A DNA stretch of 64,000 nucleotides from Pseudomonas syringae. Its GTDB lineage: Bacteria; Pseudomonadota; Gammaproteobacteria; Pseudomonadales; Pseudomonadaceae. The DNA lies in NCBI RefSeq assembly GCF_001698815.1, contig NZ_LGSI01000040.1, positions 145,751-209,750 on the forward strand, written 5' to 3'. The position numbers and the translations under genes were made by a program. Below are positions 53,501 to 61,663 of this stretch, piece by piece. The notes beneath the pieces were generated by a model. The model saw nothing but the letters and a program-made list of their open reading frames with translations, was not told the origin of the DNA and did no database searches. Every line of letters starts with the position of its first letter. Position 1 is the first letter of the stretch.

Positions 53501-55777
53501 TTTGCGATCACCCGTTTCGGCGGCGCACAGAACGCAACACTGAGCGTCGCCCCGGAAGAGGGGTATACGGTGTCGCAAATACCTGACGCCGCTTACGTGA
53601 GGGAGCTGGTAAAAGACCTTGATGTCGGCGCCAGCTATCAGGCGCTGCTGCACCAGAAACTCAACGTGCACGATCCGGAGTATCTCAAGCGTGTGAATTT
53701 ATTCGCGGTTTGCATGCCGTCATTGCTGATCCTGGCGGCCTTTGAACTCAAGCTGCAGAAGGTTTTTTCCGAGGAAGCGCTAGGCTTTGTTCACGCGATT
53801 GTGGAAATGCCCGATGGCCTGGCGCGGCTGCCCGTGAAAGGTAAGCAGATTTTACTCAGCCCCCTGCAACTGGTCGCAGAGCCGGGGGGCGCACCGGATG
53901 TGGTGACCGGCCTGTATATAATCACTGCGCCGGGCGGGCCGTGGATCCTGTATTCGGTTCTGGTGAACAACGTGCAGTTTTCGGAGTACGCCAGCGAAGC
54001 TGCGTTACTGGCTGCCATCCAGCACTCCAGCGATTTGCAATCGTTGATACTGGGACGTCTCGATCCACAGGTCAGGCAAGTTTATGACAATGGCGGATTC
54101 ATCGAGCCGCACCTGCCCTGGAGTACGGAAGGGTTCATGGATACGCCGATATTTGCTCCGGCAGCGCCGCGCATTCTGCTTGAGCCGGTACGCGGCAACG
54201 CTTTGAACTGTTTGTTCGAAGGCTTGAAGGCGGTGCTGATTCTCACCGCGCGGCAGACGAGCCTTACTACGGTGCAATACAACCAGCAGGCGTATCGGTT
54301 TCTGATGACCCTGGGCAGCGAGCAGACTCTGGCTCTGTTGCCGGGTCGGCTTGGCATGCTGATCGGGGCCTGGCAAAGCCAGTCATGGCTCAAAGCCTCT
54401 GCGGGAGACCTGACCGAGCGTCATTGGGGCAAGGCGCTTTCCGAATTTTCCACCGCCTTGGCCCTTTTGATTGCGTCGCGCCAGGATCCGAAAGACCGAG
54501 AGGAACAGGCGGTTGAGGAGCCAGCTGTCGAGGAACCTGTTATCCAGACACCGTCTTCGTCCTTTGTGGATTTTTCCTGGGGCAATCACAAGCTGACCCC
54601 TGAGCTGCGCAATCGGCTCCGGCGCCTTGAGGCACAAAACATTGCCCTGAGCGAGTTGACGAAAGATGAGCTGTTCAACGTGTACCGCAGTCGCAATACG
54701 CCCAATGAGTATGCGGCAGTCGACGGCAAGGTTTATCAGATACGTTTCACTGCGGGTGGCTACCGTATCGTCAAGGACCAGATCCTGGGTCCGTGGATAC
54801 GAACCGACAAGGACCGCAACTGGACACTTGATCTGCGCGGTGGGCTCAAGGGTGGCGGCGGTGTGCTGTCCCGGGTTGAAGTGTTGCCCCTTGAAGATCA
54901 ACTGAATGAGGTCATGATTGTAGAGGCCCGTGGTTTACCGGAAATCAGGCGGCTATTTCCAGACAGAGCCAGACGAATAGCCGAGGCTCATCAGGGGGTC
55001 CGGCATTTATTGCAGACTGCGCGCAGCAATCTGTTGCCGAAGTTTTCCACCGGGAAAATCCCCTCGGCAACCCAAAAGATAGTGGCCGATTTCTTTGCGG
55101 TGAAGACCCCCAGCGATCGGCTGATCGCCTTGATCATCCTGAAAATTACTGAACTTCAGGAGGTGTTGCTGGATCAGTCGCTCTCGCCGTTCTCCTCCGA
55201 GCGGTTTGTCGTCGGCACCAACAAGCGGGGGCATCAGGACGCTACTGCGTTCACCTACAGCGCGGACGTGCATAAACGAATCTTTCTCACCGAACGGTAC
55301 TTTCGCGGCAAGACCTACCGCCTCAAGCCTCCGCCCAGCGGTCAGAATGGATTCGACGTTCAGGCGCACTTTCGGGCCACCACGCTGCTCCACGAACTGT
55401 CGCATATCGCCAACGACAGCCATGACATCGCTTATGTGGAAGCCACTGCGCCGTATCTGGATCTGATCTTCGACATTGGTGACTATTACCAAAGCGCGAA
55501 GAAGCGCTTTGAGGGTTATCAGCAGCGCTGTCTGTCGTTCGATACGCCTCGGGAGGAGTTGTTCAAGGACACGACCAGCGACGAACTCCCGAGGGATCTG
55601 AAAACCAGCGATGGAGACGCCAAACTCACCATTCTGAACATCACCGGCAAGAAAACACTGGAAGAGGCCCGGGATGTTTTCTATGCCGATGCTGACAAGC
55701 GCATCGACATCATGTTGAGCAATGCCGACTCGATCACCTTGCTGGGGCGCGAGCGATTCAACGCTCCCACGACGTGA
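50579..55777 (+). CDS. Giant DUF6543-like predicted toxin with C-terminal aspzincin-like protease domain (2)
   Basis: This 1732-residue paralogue of the preceding gene shares aligned blocks from end to end (e.g. GLERF near residue 95, YDNGGF, GAWQSQSWLKA, YAAVDGKVYQI, LTERYFRGKTYRLKP). The C-terminal zinc motif is HELSHIANDSHDIAY with His1605, Glu1606, His1609 and Asp1616, and NADS at 1715-1718. The start at 50579 follows AAGGAG; an upstream in-frame start would lie before the hairpin. Retention of all metal ligands in both copies argues that the protease is active and selected. Function otherwise unknown. Confidence 0.7.
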   Translation: MPLASINYFSSDALRANYVADLDRALALAQIDSRQHQWLGRLAEPAQPAQSVDGPRVDRLVIDNGAVPAAELAATLLLSDHTSRDHTLFLHTQLNGLERFPSREQLVRMLNARFRLPHTAVLPWEYESVEGDPFERRMHAIIHQHGQSLEVFATHLVMLPSLHVAVGCALQDCLERALPDTTVNVFNHLLQIVQVAGLSGVATHPLVLGTQSLAEAAMDAYVQKPAEPAVQRRFLDTMGRVLTTLEAQPFVDALTEVRGATKDCFEELLENFWLSPVSGGGTRRDFGTRLLADSFRHHLLSSLQAGSISRDEWVHLRRLHPESGTDGSAEQPATARLSVSIAGAEPVKLAGVILIDVTAEGLSGLLLFSARHGLRRFAGLGQVIEHLTSTAGRTEMLQYTSLNDHALLHAQGQLQLRLDPIERRLFSDAMDSIIAWQKRNLAYAIDLPCSQANKAAVVIDDALDVRHLLNPGLVSPDSSGRWGDKAIAPGHASQPVAVRADSFGPDAIGGAVAVDTWQNYLNAVEQQIDRTGGLYPGAADCARHVLNRYLSIFTTLKPDARDLWVQPVGEPPVNMLNLLLEKVTGHFTGQLPDHCQVFSAASAAAEQLPQTALTAGILAHILDLADIGFRQALTWQARHARNGQLRDLDTRLLPSQAGSRMRGNLLRLALRVEKRFGDLSARSLGMFEQVLDRPTLSLRAHWGDAIAEVYTLHVGYQPEARTAVMTNAFVLRQPLDAEGKLLLCSPPVGLREHPTRSDLEALIQQRLADPATRSEWLDCFSSPARQRLQAHLQQSLPITVGLERIDEHFIEHLQDAELDRQIKEVEAACDDAVRWQADAALTGALIRTANASDQLRGLKDALAYAVEVSLFTAVLPNWINRASVEDLLTLSTLLVSAYIVQGADQDFMFDIPSLETHAYELLSARLEKDFAGQSLDPNRILISLTHYLIAPSLLGEIPSSVPAATQVHTQTLTNFAITRFGGAQNATLSVAPEEGYTVSQIPDAAYVRELVKDLDVGASYQALLHQKLNVHDPEYLKRVNLFAVCMPSLLILAAFELKLQKVFSEEALGFVHAIVEMPDGLARLPVKGKQILLSPLQLVAEPGGAPDVVTGLYIITAPGGPWILYSVLVNNVQFSEYASEAALLAAIQHSSDLQSLILGRLDPQVRQVYDNGGFIEPHLPWSTEGFMDTPIFAPAAPRILLEPVRGNALNCLFEGLKAVLILTARQTSLTTVQYNQQAYRFLMTLGSEQTLALLPGRLGMLIGAWQSQSWLKASAGDLTERHWGKALSEFSTALALLIASRQDPKDREEQAVEEPAVEEPVIQTPSSSFVDFSWGNHKLTPELRNRLRRLEAQNIALSELTKDELFNVYRSRNTPNEYAAVDGKVYQIRFTAGGYRIVKDQILGPWIRTDKDRNWTLDLRGGLKGGGGVLSRVEVLPLEDQLNEVMIVEARGLPEIRRLFPDRARRIAEAHQGVRHLLQTARSNLLPKFSTGKIPSATQKIVADFFAVKTPSDRLIALIILKITELQEVLLDQSLSPFSSERFVVGTNKRGHQDATAFTYSADVHKRIFLTERYFRGKTYRLKPPPSGQNGFDVQAHFRATTLLHELSHIANDSHDIAYVEATAPYLDLIFDIGDYYQSAKKRFEGYQQRCLSFDTPREELFKDTTSDELPRDLKTSDGDAKLTILNITGKKTLEEARDVFYADADKRIDIMLSNADSITLLGRERFNAPTT

Positions 55778-55794
55778 TTGCCGCCGATGTGAAA

Positions 55795-56106
55795 TGACGA
55801 GATTCGGTAGGACCGGACATGTCCGGGAAGCGTTGGCGCAGACGCGGGATTGGATCAGGCATAAATGATGGGCCAATCCGACGTCATCGGGGACAAGTCC
55901 CCTCCTACCGGATCACCGTTGTGACGAGACGTCATACCGAATCATCGTTGTGACGAGATTCGGTAGGACCGGACTTGTCCGGGAAGCTTTGGCGCAGACG
56001 CCGGATTGGATCAGGCATAAATGATGCTGGCCAATCCGACGTCATCGGGGACAAGTCCCCTCCTACCGGATCATCGCTGTGACGAGTCATACCGGATCAT
56101 CTTTGT
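55795..56106. repeat. Tandemly duplicated BIME block
   Basis: Two near-identical units of about 155 bp (from 55795 and from 55951). Each is framed by GGTAGGA and TCCTACC and contains two hairpins, CCGGAC/GTCCGG and GGGGACaaGTCCCC. The shared spacer includes GGATCAGGCATAAATGATG. The gap of 336 nt between the giant gene and the convergent dehydrogenase gene is filled by this block; no gene is seen. Confidence 0.9.
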
Positions 56107-56113
56107 GATCGCT

Positions 56114-57265
56114 CTAAACCAGGTAATGCTTGAGTTCCCGAGCGATCACCAGGCGCTGGATTTCGCTTGATCCTTCATAAATCTGGGTAATCCGCGCATC
56201 CCGGTAGTAACGCTCTACCGGGTAATCTTCCAGGTAGCCGTAGCCGCCGTGAATCTGGATCGCCTTGGAGCAGACCCATTCGGCCATTTCCGAGGCGAAC
56301 AGCTTGGCCTGGGAAGCTTCCGACAGGCACGGTTTGCCTGCGCTGCGCAGTCGCGCCGCGTGGAGGATCAACAAGCGCGTGGCGTTGATGCGGGTGTGCA
56401 TGTCGGCGAGCATGTTGGACACGCTCTGGTGCTCGATGATCGGCTTGTCGAACTGCACCCGTTCCCGGGCATATTCCAGCGCAGCTTCGAACGCGGCGCG
56501 AGCAATCCCCAAGGCTTGGGCGGCGATACCGATGCGTCCGCCTTCCAGGTTCGACAACGCGATGGCCAGGCCCTTGCCGCGCTCGCCGAGCAGATTGGCG
56601 GCCGGAATTCGGCAGTCGTTCAGCGTCACGGCGCAGGTATCCGACGCACGAATGCCCATTTTGTGCTCGGTGCGATCCACCACAAAACCGGGGGTGTCGG
56701 TGGGTACCAGAAACGCCGACAAGCCTTTCTTGCCCAGCTCTGGATCGGTCACGGCGAAGACGATAGCCAGTTGTGCGCGCTTGCCGTTACTGACGAACTG
56801 CTTGGCACCGTTGAGAATCCACTGGCCATCGCGCAACTCGGCGCGGGTGCGCAGGTTATGGGCTTCGGACCCTGCATGAGGTTCGGTCAAACAGAAACAG
56901 CCGATGGCGCGACCGCTGGCCAGCTTCGCCAGCCAGGTGTGTTTCTGTTCTTCGCTGCCGTAATTGAGGACGGGGCCGCAGCCCACCGAACTGTGCACGC
57001 TCATCAAGGTGCCGGTGGCTGCATCCCCCGCAGAGATTTCCTCCACGGCCAGGGCGTAGGCCACGTAATCGATGTAGGTGCCGCCCCATTCTTCCGGAAC
57101 CACCATACCCAGCAGGCCGAGGTCGCCCAGTTTGCTGACCAGCGCGTCATCGATCCAGCCGGCCTTTTCCCAGGCCTGGGCATGGGGCGCGATTTCATTG
57201 CGGGCAAAGTCCCGCGCCATGTCGCGGATCATGACTTGTTCTTCACTCAGTTCAATATCGTGCAT
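56114..57265 (-). CDS. Acyl-CoA dehydrogenase (probable isobutyryl/short-branched-chain type)
   Basis: This 383-residue FAD enzyme is of normal length. It has N-terminal helices, a [13 protein letters not shown] flavin-binding segment, and the C-terminal [15 protein letters not shown] segment typical of acyl-CoA dehydrogenases. The catalytic base is not assigned with certainty. It ends 3 nt after the hydrolase gene, so they form an operon. Pairing with a 3-hydroxyisobutyryl-CoA hydrolase-like protein suggests isobutyryl-CoA oxidation in valine breakdown; the substrate is inferred. Confidence 0.88.
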   Translation of the reverse strand: MHDIELSEEQVMIRDMARDFARNEIAPHAQAWEKAGWIDDALVSKLGDLGLLGMVVPEEWGGTYIDYVAYALAVEEISAGDAATGTLMSVHSSVGCGPVLNYGSEEQKHTWLAKLASGRAIGCFCLTEPHAGSEAHNLRTRAELRDGQWILNGAKQFVSNGKRAQLAIVFAVTDPELGKKGLSAFLVPTDTPGFVVDRTEHKMGIRASDTCAVTLNDCRIPAANLLGERGKGLAIALSNLEGGRIGIAAQALGIARAAFEAALEYARERVQFDKPIIEHQSVSNMLADMHTRINATRLLILHAARLRSAGKPCLSEASQAKLFASEMAEWVCSKAIQIHGGYGYLEDYPVERYYRDARITQIYEGSSEIQRLVIARELKHYLV

Positions 57266-57268
57266 GAC

Positions 57269-58366
57269 TCAGTTCTCCTGGCCGTTGAAGAATCCGTGTA
57301 CCTGCTCGGCGTTCAAGGCCTGCACGCTTGGCGGATTCCATTGTGGCTTCTTGTCTTTATCAATGATCAGGGCGCGGACGCCTTCGATGAGATCGCCACG
57401 TTCAAACCATTGGCGATCCAGGTGCAACTCCATGGCAAAGCATTTTTCCAGGGAAAGATGCCGGCCACGGCGCAGCATTTCCAGGGTCACGGCCATGGCC
57501 AGCGGCGAGCGAGTCTCCATCAGCGTTGCCGTGGTCAAGGCCCAGGGGTGACTGTCGGCGACGGTCACTTCGCGCAGTTGTTCGATGATGCTCGGGATAT
57601 CGGGCAGGGCGAAGAAGTGATCGATGGCCGGACGCAGCTTCTCCAACGGCGGATCAGCCAGAAGCTGGCTCGCCAGCCCGGCCATGACGCCCTGCAGATC
57701 CTTGAGCGCGCTGGTGTGCCACGGCATCTGGTCGAGTTGTTGATCCAGTTCGGCGAGCGCATCGCTGTGCAGATACCAGTCGGCCAGGCCGCAATACAAG
57801 GCGTCGGCGGCCGCGATTTGTACGCCAGTGACGCCCAGGTAAGTACCCAGTGCGCCAGGGATTCGCGACAGGAAATGACTGCCGCCCACGTCAGGAAAAT
57901 AACCGATGGCCACTTCCGGCATACCCAGCCGACTGCGTTCAGTCACCACCCGCAGGTCAGCGCCTTGCACCAGGCCCATGCCGCCGCCCAGGACGAAACC
58001 GTCCATCAGCGCCAGCACCGGTTTGGGGTAATGGTGAAGGGTCAGATCCAGCGCGTACTCTTCAACGAAGAAGTCCTGATGCAAGGTCTGACCGCTTTTA
58101 AAACTGTCATACAGCGAGCGAATGTCGCCACCGGCACAGAACGCCTTGTCACCGGCGCCACGCAGGACCACGGCGTACACCGAATCATCTTCGGCCCAGC
58201 TGTCGAGCTGACGTTGCAGGCCGCGCACCATGTTCAGGTCAATGGCGTTGAGGCCGGCCGGGCGATTGAGGGTCAGATGCCCGATATGGTTGCGGGCCTC
58301 GGCCAGCACGGTCTCCTGGGGGAAATCCTGCTGGTCAGGTACGCCAGTTACAACCTGTACAGTCAT
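57269..58366 (-). CDS. Enoyl-CoA hydratase/isomerase family, 3-hydroxyisobutyryl-CoA hydrolase-like
   Basis: This 365-residue crotonase-fold protein is longer than plain hydratases, as is typical of HIBCH. It has the oxyanion-hole segments FCAGGDIRSLYD and GFVLGGGMGL and the catalytic region MPEVAIGYFPDVGGS. It would release 3-hydroxyisobutyrate from its CoA ester in valine catabolism. The ATG at 58366 is 7 nt from GGGAG and preferred over TTG at 58372. It is the first gene of the pair. Confidence 0.87.
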   Translation of the reverse strand: MTVQVVTGVPDQQDFPQETVLAEARNHIGHLTLNRPAGLNAIDLNMVRGLQRQLDSWAEDDSVYAVVLRGAGDKAFCAGGDIRSLYDSFKSGQTLHQDFFVEEYALDLTLHHYPKPVLALMDGFVLGGGMGLVQGADLRVVTERSRLGMPEVAIGYFPDVGGSHFLSRIPGALGTYLGVTGVQIAAADALYCGLADWYLHSDALAELDQQLDQMPWHTSALKDLQGVMAGLASQLLADPPLEKLRPAIDHFFALPDIPSIIEQLREVTVADSHPWALTTATLMETRSPLAMAVTLEMLRRGRHLSLEKCFAMELHLDRQWFERGDLIEGVRALIIDKDKKPQWNPPSVQALNAEQVHGFFNGQEN

Positions 58367-58518
58367 CTGCAAACTCCCTGTTCATTGTTGTTTTGGGTTC
58401 AGATTTTAGCGCAGGCTGTCAGAGTAATGACCGCCGATGCTACCAGTGCAAATTTGCAAAGCACAATCGGCATTCCTGCAAGACGCCAAGGCATTCATGC
58501 ATGGGCCGATAGCGCGTG

Positions 58519-59685
58519 TCAGTCTTCGGTGCCCGGATCGGCCGGTACTTCACCGTCCCGGCTGGTATCGATGCTGACCACCACCGACATGCCTGGTCGC
58601 AGATGTTCGGCAAGCGGCTGATTGGGCTCGACGATGATGCGCACCGGAATCCGCTGGGCAATCTTGACGAAGTTACCCGTGGCATTGTCCGCCGGCAGCA
58701 GGCTGAACTCCGAGCCGGTGGCGGGGGCGATACGTTGCACGCGACCGTTCATCTTCTGGTGATTCAGGGCGTCGACACTGAACGTCACCGGCTGACCGAG
58801 ACGTACGTCGGCCATCTGGGTTTCCTTCATGTTGGCAATGATCCACAGCCTGTTCGGTACCAGCGCCATCAATTGCGCACCAGAATTCACATAGGCACCC
58901 AGGCGCACGCCAATCTGCCCAAGCTGCCCGTCCCGGGGCGCGAGAATGCGCGTGTTGGTCAGGTCGATACGCGCCAGTTCAATGGCGGCTTCGGCATTGG
59001 CCACCGAGGCCTCCAGCGAACCGCGATTGACGATCACGGTTTGCAGGTCTTCCCGGGCGATCTCAAGGACGGCTCTGGCCTCGGCGGTTGCGGCGGTCGC
59101 CTGAGCGTCGGCGGCCCGGGCAACATCCAGTTCGCTTTTCGATATGGAACCGTCGGTCACCAACGCCTGGCTGCGACGCAGGTCCGCCGAGGCCTTGCGA
59201 CCTTGCGCGATGCTGCTTTCCAGTGCGGCCTTGCGTTGCACGATAGTCGCTTCTGCGCTGCGGCGCTGTTGCAGGTTATTGGCGAGTGCGGCTTTCTGGA
59301 TGCCCAGCTGCGCCACCGCCTGATCCAGATGCTGGCGATAGATTCGGTCATCGAGCCGCACCAGCAAGTCGCCCTGCTTGACGAACTGGAAGTCCTGGAC
59401 CGGCACTTCGTAGACGTAACCGCTCAGCTGCGGACCGATGATCGTGGTCTGGCCGCGCACCAGAGCATTCTCGGTGCTTTCTATCGGACTGCCGAACGGT
59501 GGCAGTTGCCAGGCGTACAGCACAATCAGAATACCGATCAGTGCAATGCTGCCGAAAATTACCGAGGAGACGATTCGGGTGCGCAGTGAACGTGGCTGGC
59601 TGGTTGCGGGTGCCGGCGCTGGAGGGGGCGGTGCGGAAGACGCGGGGGCCGGGTTGGCAGGCGTCGGCGTGGTCGGTTCGGTCAT
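58519..59685 (-). CDS. EmrA-like HlyD-family adaptor (second system)
   Basis: This 388-residue membrane fusion protein has an unusual Pro/Ala/Thr-rich cytoplasmic N-terminus (about 1-30) and one membrane segment (about 38-58). Lipoyl halves, a coiled-coil hairpin (about 105-205) and the beta-barrel motif PNRLWIIANMKETQMADVR follow. Its start overlaps the stop of the MFS gene by 4 nt. It has no linked outer-membrane factor, so it must borrow one. Confidence 0.92.
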   Translation of the reverse strand: MTEPTTPTPANPAPASSAPPPPAPAPATSQPRSLRTRIVSSVIFGSIALIGILIVLYAWQLPPFGSPIESTENALVRGQTTIIGPQLSGYVYEVPVQDFQFVKQGDLLVRLDDRIYRQHLDQAVAQLGIQKAALANNLQQRRSAEATIVQRKAALESSIAQGRKASADLRRSQALVTDGSISKSELDVARAADAQATAATAEARAVLEIAREDLQTVIVNRGSLEASVANAEAAIELARIDLTNTRILAPRDGQLGQIGVRLGAYVNSGAQLMALVPNRLWIIANMKETQMADVRLGQPVTFSVDALNHQKMNGRVQRIAPATGSEFSLLPADNATGNFVKIAQRIPVRIIVEPNQPLAEHLRPGMSVVVSIDTSRDGEVPADPGTED

Positions 59686-61361
59686 GAAGAGGTGGCGCCA
59701 CTGGAAGTTACGGAAGTCGAAGCCACCGGCGTGGGAGACGCGGGTGTAATCGGTTGAGTCGTCATTTTCAGCCAGATCCCGCGTATCGAGATCCAGATCA
59801 TGGTCAACACCGCAATCACTGCGATGAGCATGAACACATCGTTATAGGCCAGTACGTTGGCTTCCCGGGTGGCGGCGGTCGCAATAGCGCGAATGCCTTG
59901 ATTGGTACGCGTCGAAGGATCGGCGATAGCGCCAGCATAGCTGGCGCTGGAGCTTTGCAGGCGTGCCTGCACCTGCGGATTGATCAGGGTCAGATGCTCC
60001 ACGAGGACACTTGAGTGAAATTTCTCCCGTACGATCTGAAAAGTGCCCAGCGCGGCCGAGCCGATCAGGCCGCCAATGTTCTGGGTAATCCCGAACAGCA
60101 CGGAGAAACTCACCATGTTGCGCGGATTGGCAATGACCCCGCTGACCCCCAGCACCAACGTTGGCCCGAGAAAAAAGGTTCCGCCGAACGCCAGCAGGAA
60201 CTGGCTGACGTACATGTTCGATTGACGGGTCAGGTTGGTCGCGCCGCTGTCCATCCACGCGCCGGTCGCCATCATCGCCAGAGAAATAATCAGCGGCGTG
60301 ATCAGGTGCGCCGGGTTGATCGTCCAGGCGCTGACCGCCAGGCCCGCGACGCTGCCGAACAACATCACCGCGTAGAGCGTGTGTAACTGTTCGGAACCCA
60401 TGTTCAAGGCCTGAAGAAAACCTACCGCGCCAATGGACTGTTCCGACAGCACCACGCGAAACAGGATGACCGCCAGCGCCAGGCGCAGGATCTTTCCACT
60501 GCCCAGCCAGCGGGTGATCAGCAAAGGATTGCGCCGATTATGCTCAATGGCCAATCCCGCCATGATCAGCGCGATGGAGGCCGCTGACGCAACGCCGATC
60601 CAGGTTTGTTCCAGCCACCAGTCGATACGCCCCAGCGACAGCACCGCGCAGAGCAAGGCGAAGCCGGTGGAAAGCAGGCCAAAAGTGAGGAAGTCGAGTT
60701 TTTCGAACGCCTTGAAACGATCACCCGGCGGTAATTTCAGCAGCAGTACGCAGCCCAGTGAAAGCAGGGCCATGCCCAGTTCAAACAAATACAAGCCGCG
60801 CCACTCGGCAATTTGCAGCAGATCTTCCGAGACCAGCCGCGCCATCGGTACTGCCAGCTGCGCCGTTCCCAGCCCGAGCACCAGGGCTTTCAATCGCCAT
60901 TTGGTCGGGAACGCCTGGATCATGTAATACAGGCCCAGCGTGGAAAGCGCTGCGCCAACCATGCCGTGCGCAGCCCTTACGGCAATCGCCGAGTTGATGT
61001 CGTTGACGAATAGATGGCCGAATGTCACCAAGGCATACAGCACCAGGAACACTTCGGTGAAGGCCCGCAGGCCGAATTGCTGACGAAACTTCACCAGCAG
61101 CAGGTTCATCGACACATTGGTCATGACGTACGCAGCGGGCAGCCAGGCAATCTCGGCAGTCGTCGCCGCGAGTGAGCCTTGCAGATACGGCAGATTGGCA
61201 ACCACCAAGGCGTTGCCCAGGCCGCCGGTCAGCGCAACAATGACGCCTACCAGCGCAAATGCCCAACGCTTGCCGGTCGAATGCAGCGGCGTGGACGGCG
61301 AACCCGGCAGGGTAGGGCGCTCATGGGGCGCCCAGTCACGGGGCGCATACTTATTGCTCAT
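59682..61361 (-). CDS. MFS transporter, DHA2-like 14-TM exporter (second system)
   Basis: This 559-residue inner-membrane exporter has a Pro-rich cytoplasmic N-terminus and 14 predicted helices. TM1 carries LGNALVVANLPYLQGSL in place of the usual D-x2-I-V-N-V-A-L-P motif, so it is a divergent branch. The C-terminal tail is long and rich in Thr/Ser/Pro. It is cotranscribed with the adaptor behind it. Substrate unknown, probably a hydrophobic compound or toxic metabolite. Confidence 0.88.
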   Translation of the reverse strand: MSNKYAPRDWAPHERPTLPGSPSTPLHSTGKRWAFALVGVIVALTGGLGNALVVANLPYLQGSLAATTAEIAWLPAAYVMTNVSMNLLLVKFRQQFGLRAFTEVFLVLYALVTFGHLFVNDINSAIAVRAAHGMVGAALSTLGLYYMIQAFPTKWRLKALVLGLGTAQLAVPMARLVSEDLLQIAEWRGLYLFELGMALLSLGCVLLLKLPPGDRFKAFEKLDFLTFGLLSTGFALLCAVLSLGRIDWWLEQTWIGVASAASIALIMAGLAIEHNRRNPLLITRWLGSGKILRLALAVILFRVVLSEQSIGAVGFLQALNMGSEQLHTLYAVMLFGSVAGLAVSAWTINPAHLITPLIISLAMMATGAWMDSGATNLTRQSNMYVSQFLLAFGGTFFLGPTLVLGVSGVIANPRNMVSFSVLFGITQNIGGLIGSAALGTFQIVREKFHSSVLVEHLTLINPQVQARLQSSSASYAGAIADPSTRTNQGIRAIATAATREANVLAYNDVFMLIAVIAVLTMIWISIRGIWLKMTTQPITPASPTPVASTSVTSSGATSS

Positions 61362-61406
61362 GAATCAGCACAGCCTTGTGGGATCGGTCGCACATCGAAT
61401 AGGTAA

Positions 61407-61443
61407 GAGCCGACTTGCTCACGCTTGGCCAGCAAGTTGGCTC
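61407..61443. repeat. REP-like inverted repeat upstream of the second pump
   Basis: A 13-bp inverted repeat with one G-U (GAGCCGACTTGCT/AGCAAGTTGGCTC) and an 11-nt spacer. It lies in the 302-nt divergent gap between the pump and egtBD genes. The rest of this gap has no gene; no clear promoter hexamers were found. Confidence 0.6.
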
Positions 61444-61663
61444 CTACAATAAGCCCGTCGAAAGGGGAAAGTATTCAAATGATTGTGTGTTCCGATCCAC
61501 AGTGCCGGTAAACGTTCCCTTTGGGCAGCGTCCCCGTTCGGATATACGGATTGAACATTCCGTGCTTATCGCACCTCAAACTCCCTGCCGCCGCTCATAA
61601 AGAAACGCTCGACGCCGCATTACCTGAACAAACGGGTCGCGGCCACGCCGGAGATGAACACCG

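Noticed and set aside
56249..58621. 790-residue plus-strand frame over the dehydrogenase and hydrolase genes
   Set aside because: It spans two well-identified genes on the minus strand and has shadow-type composition.
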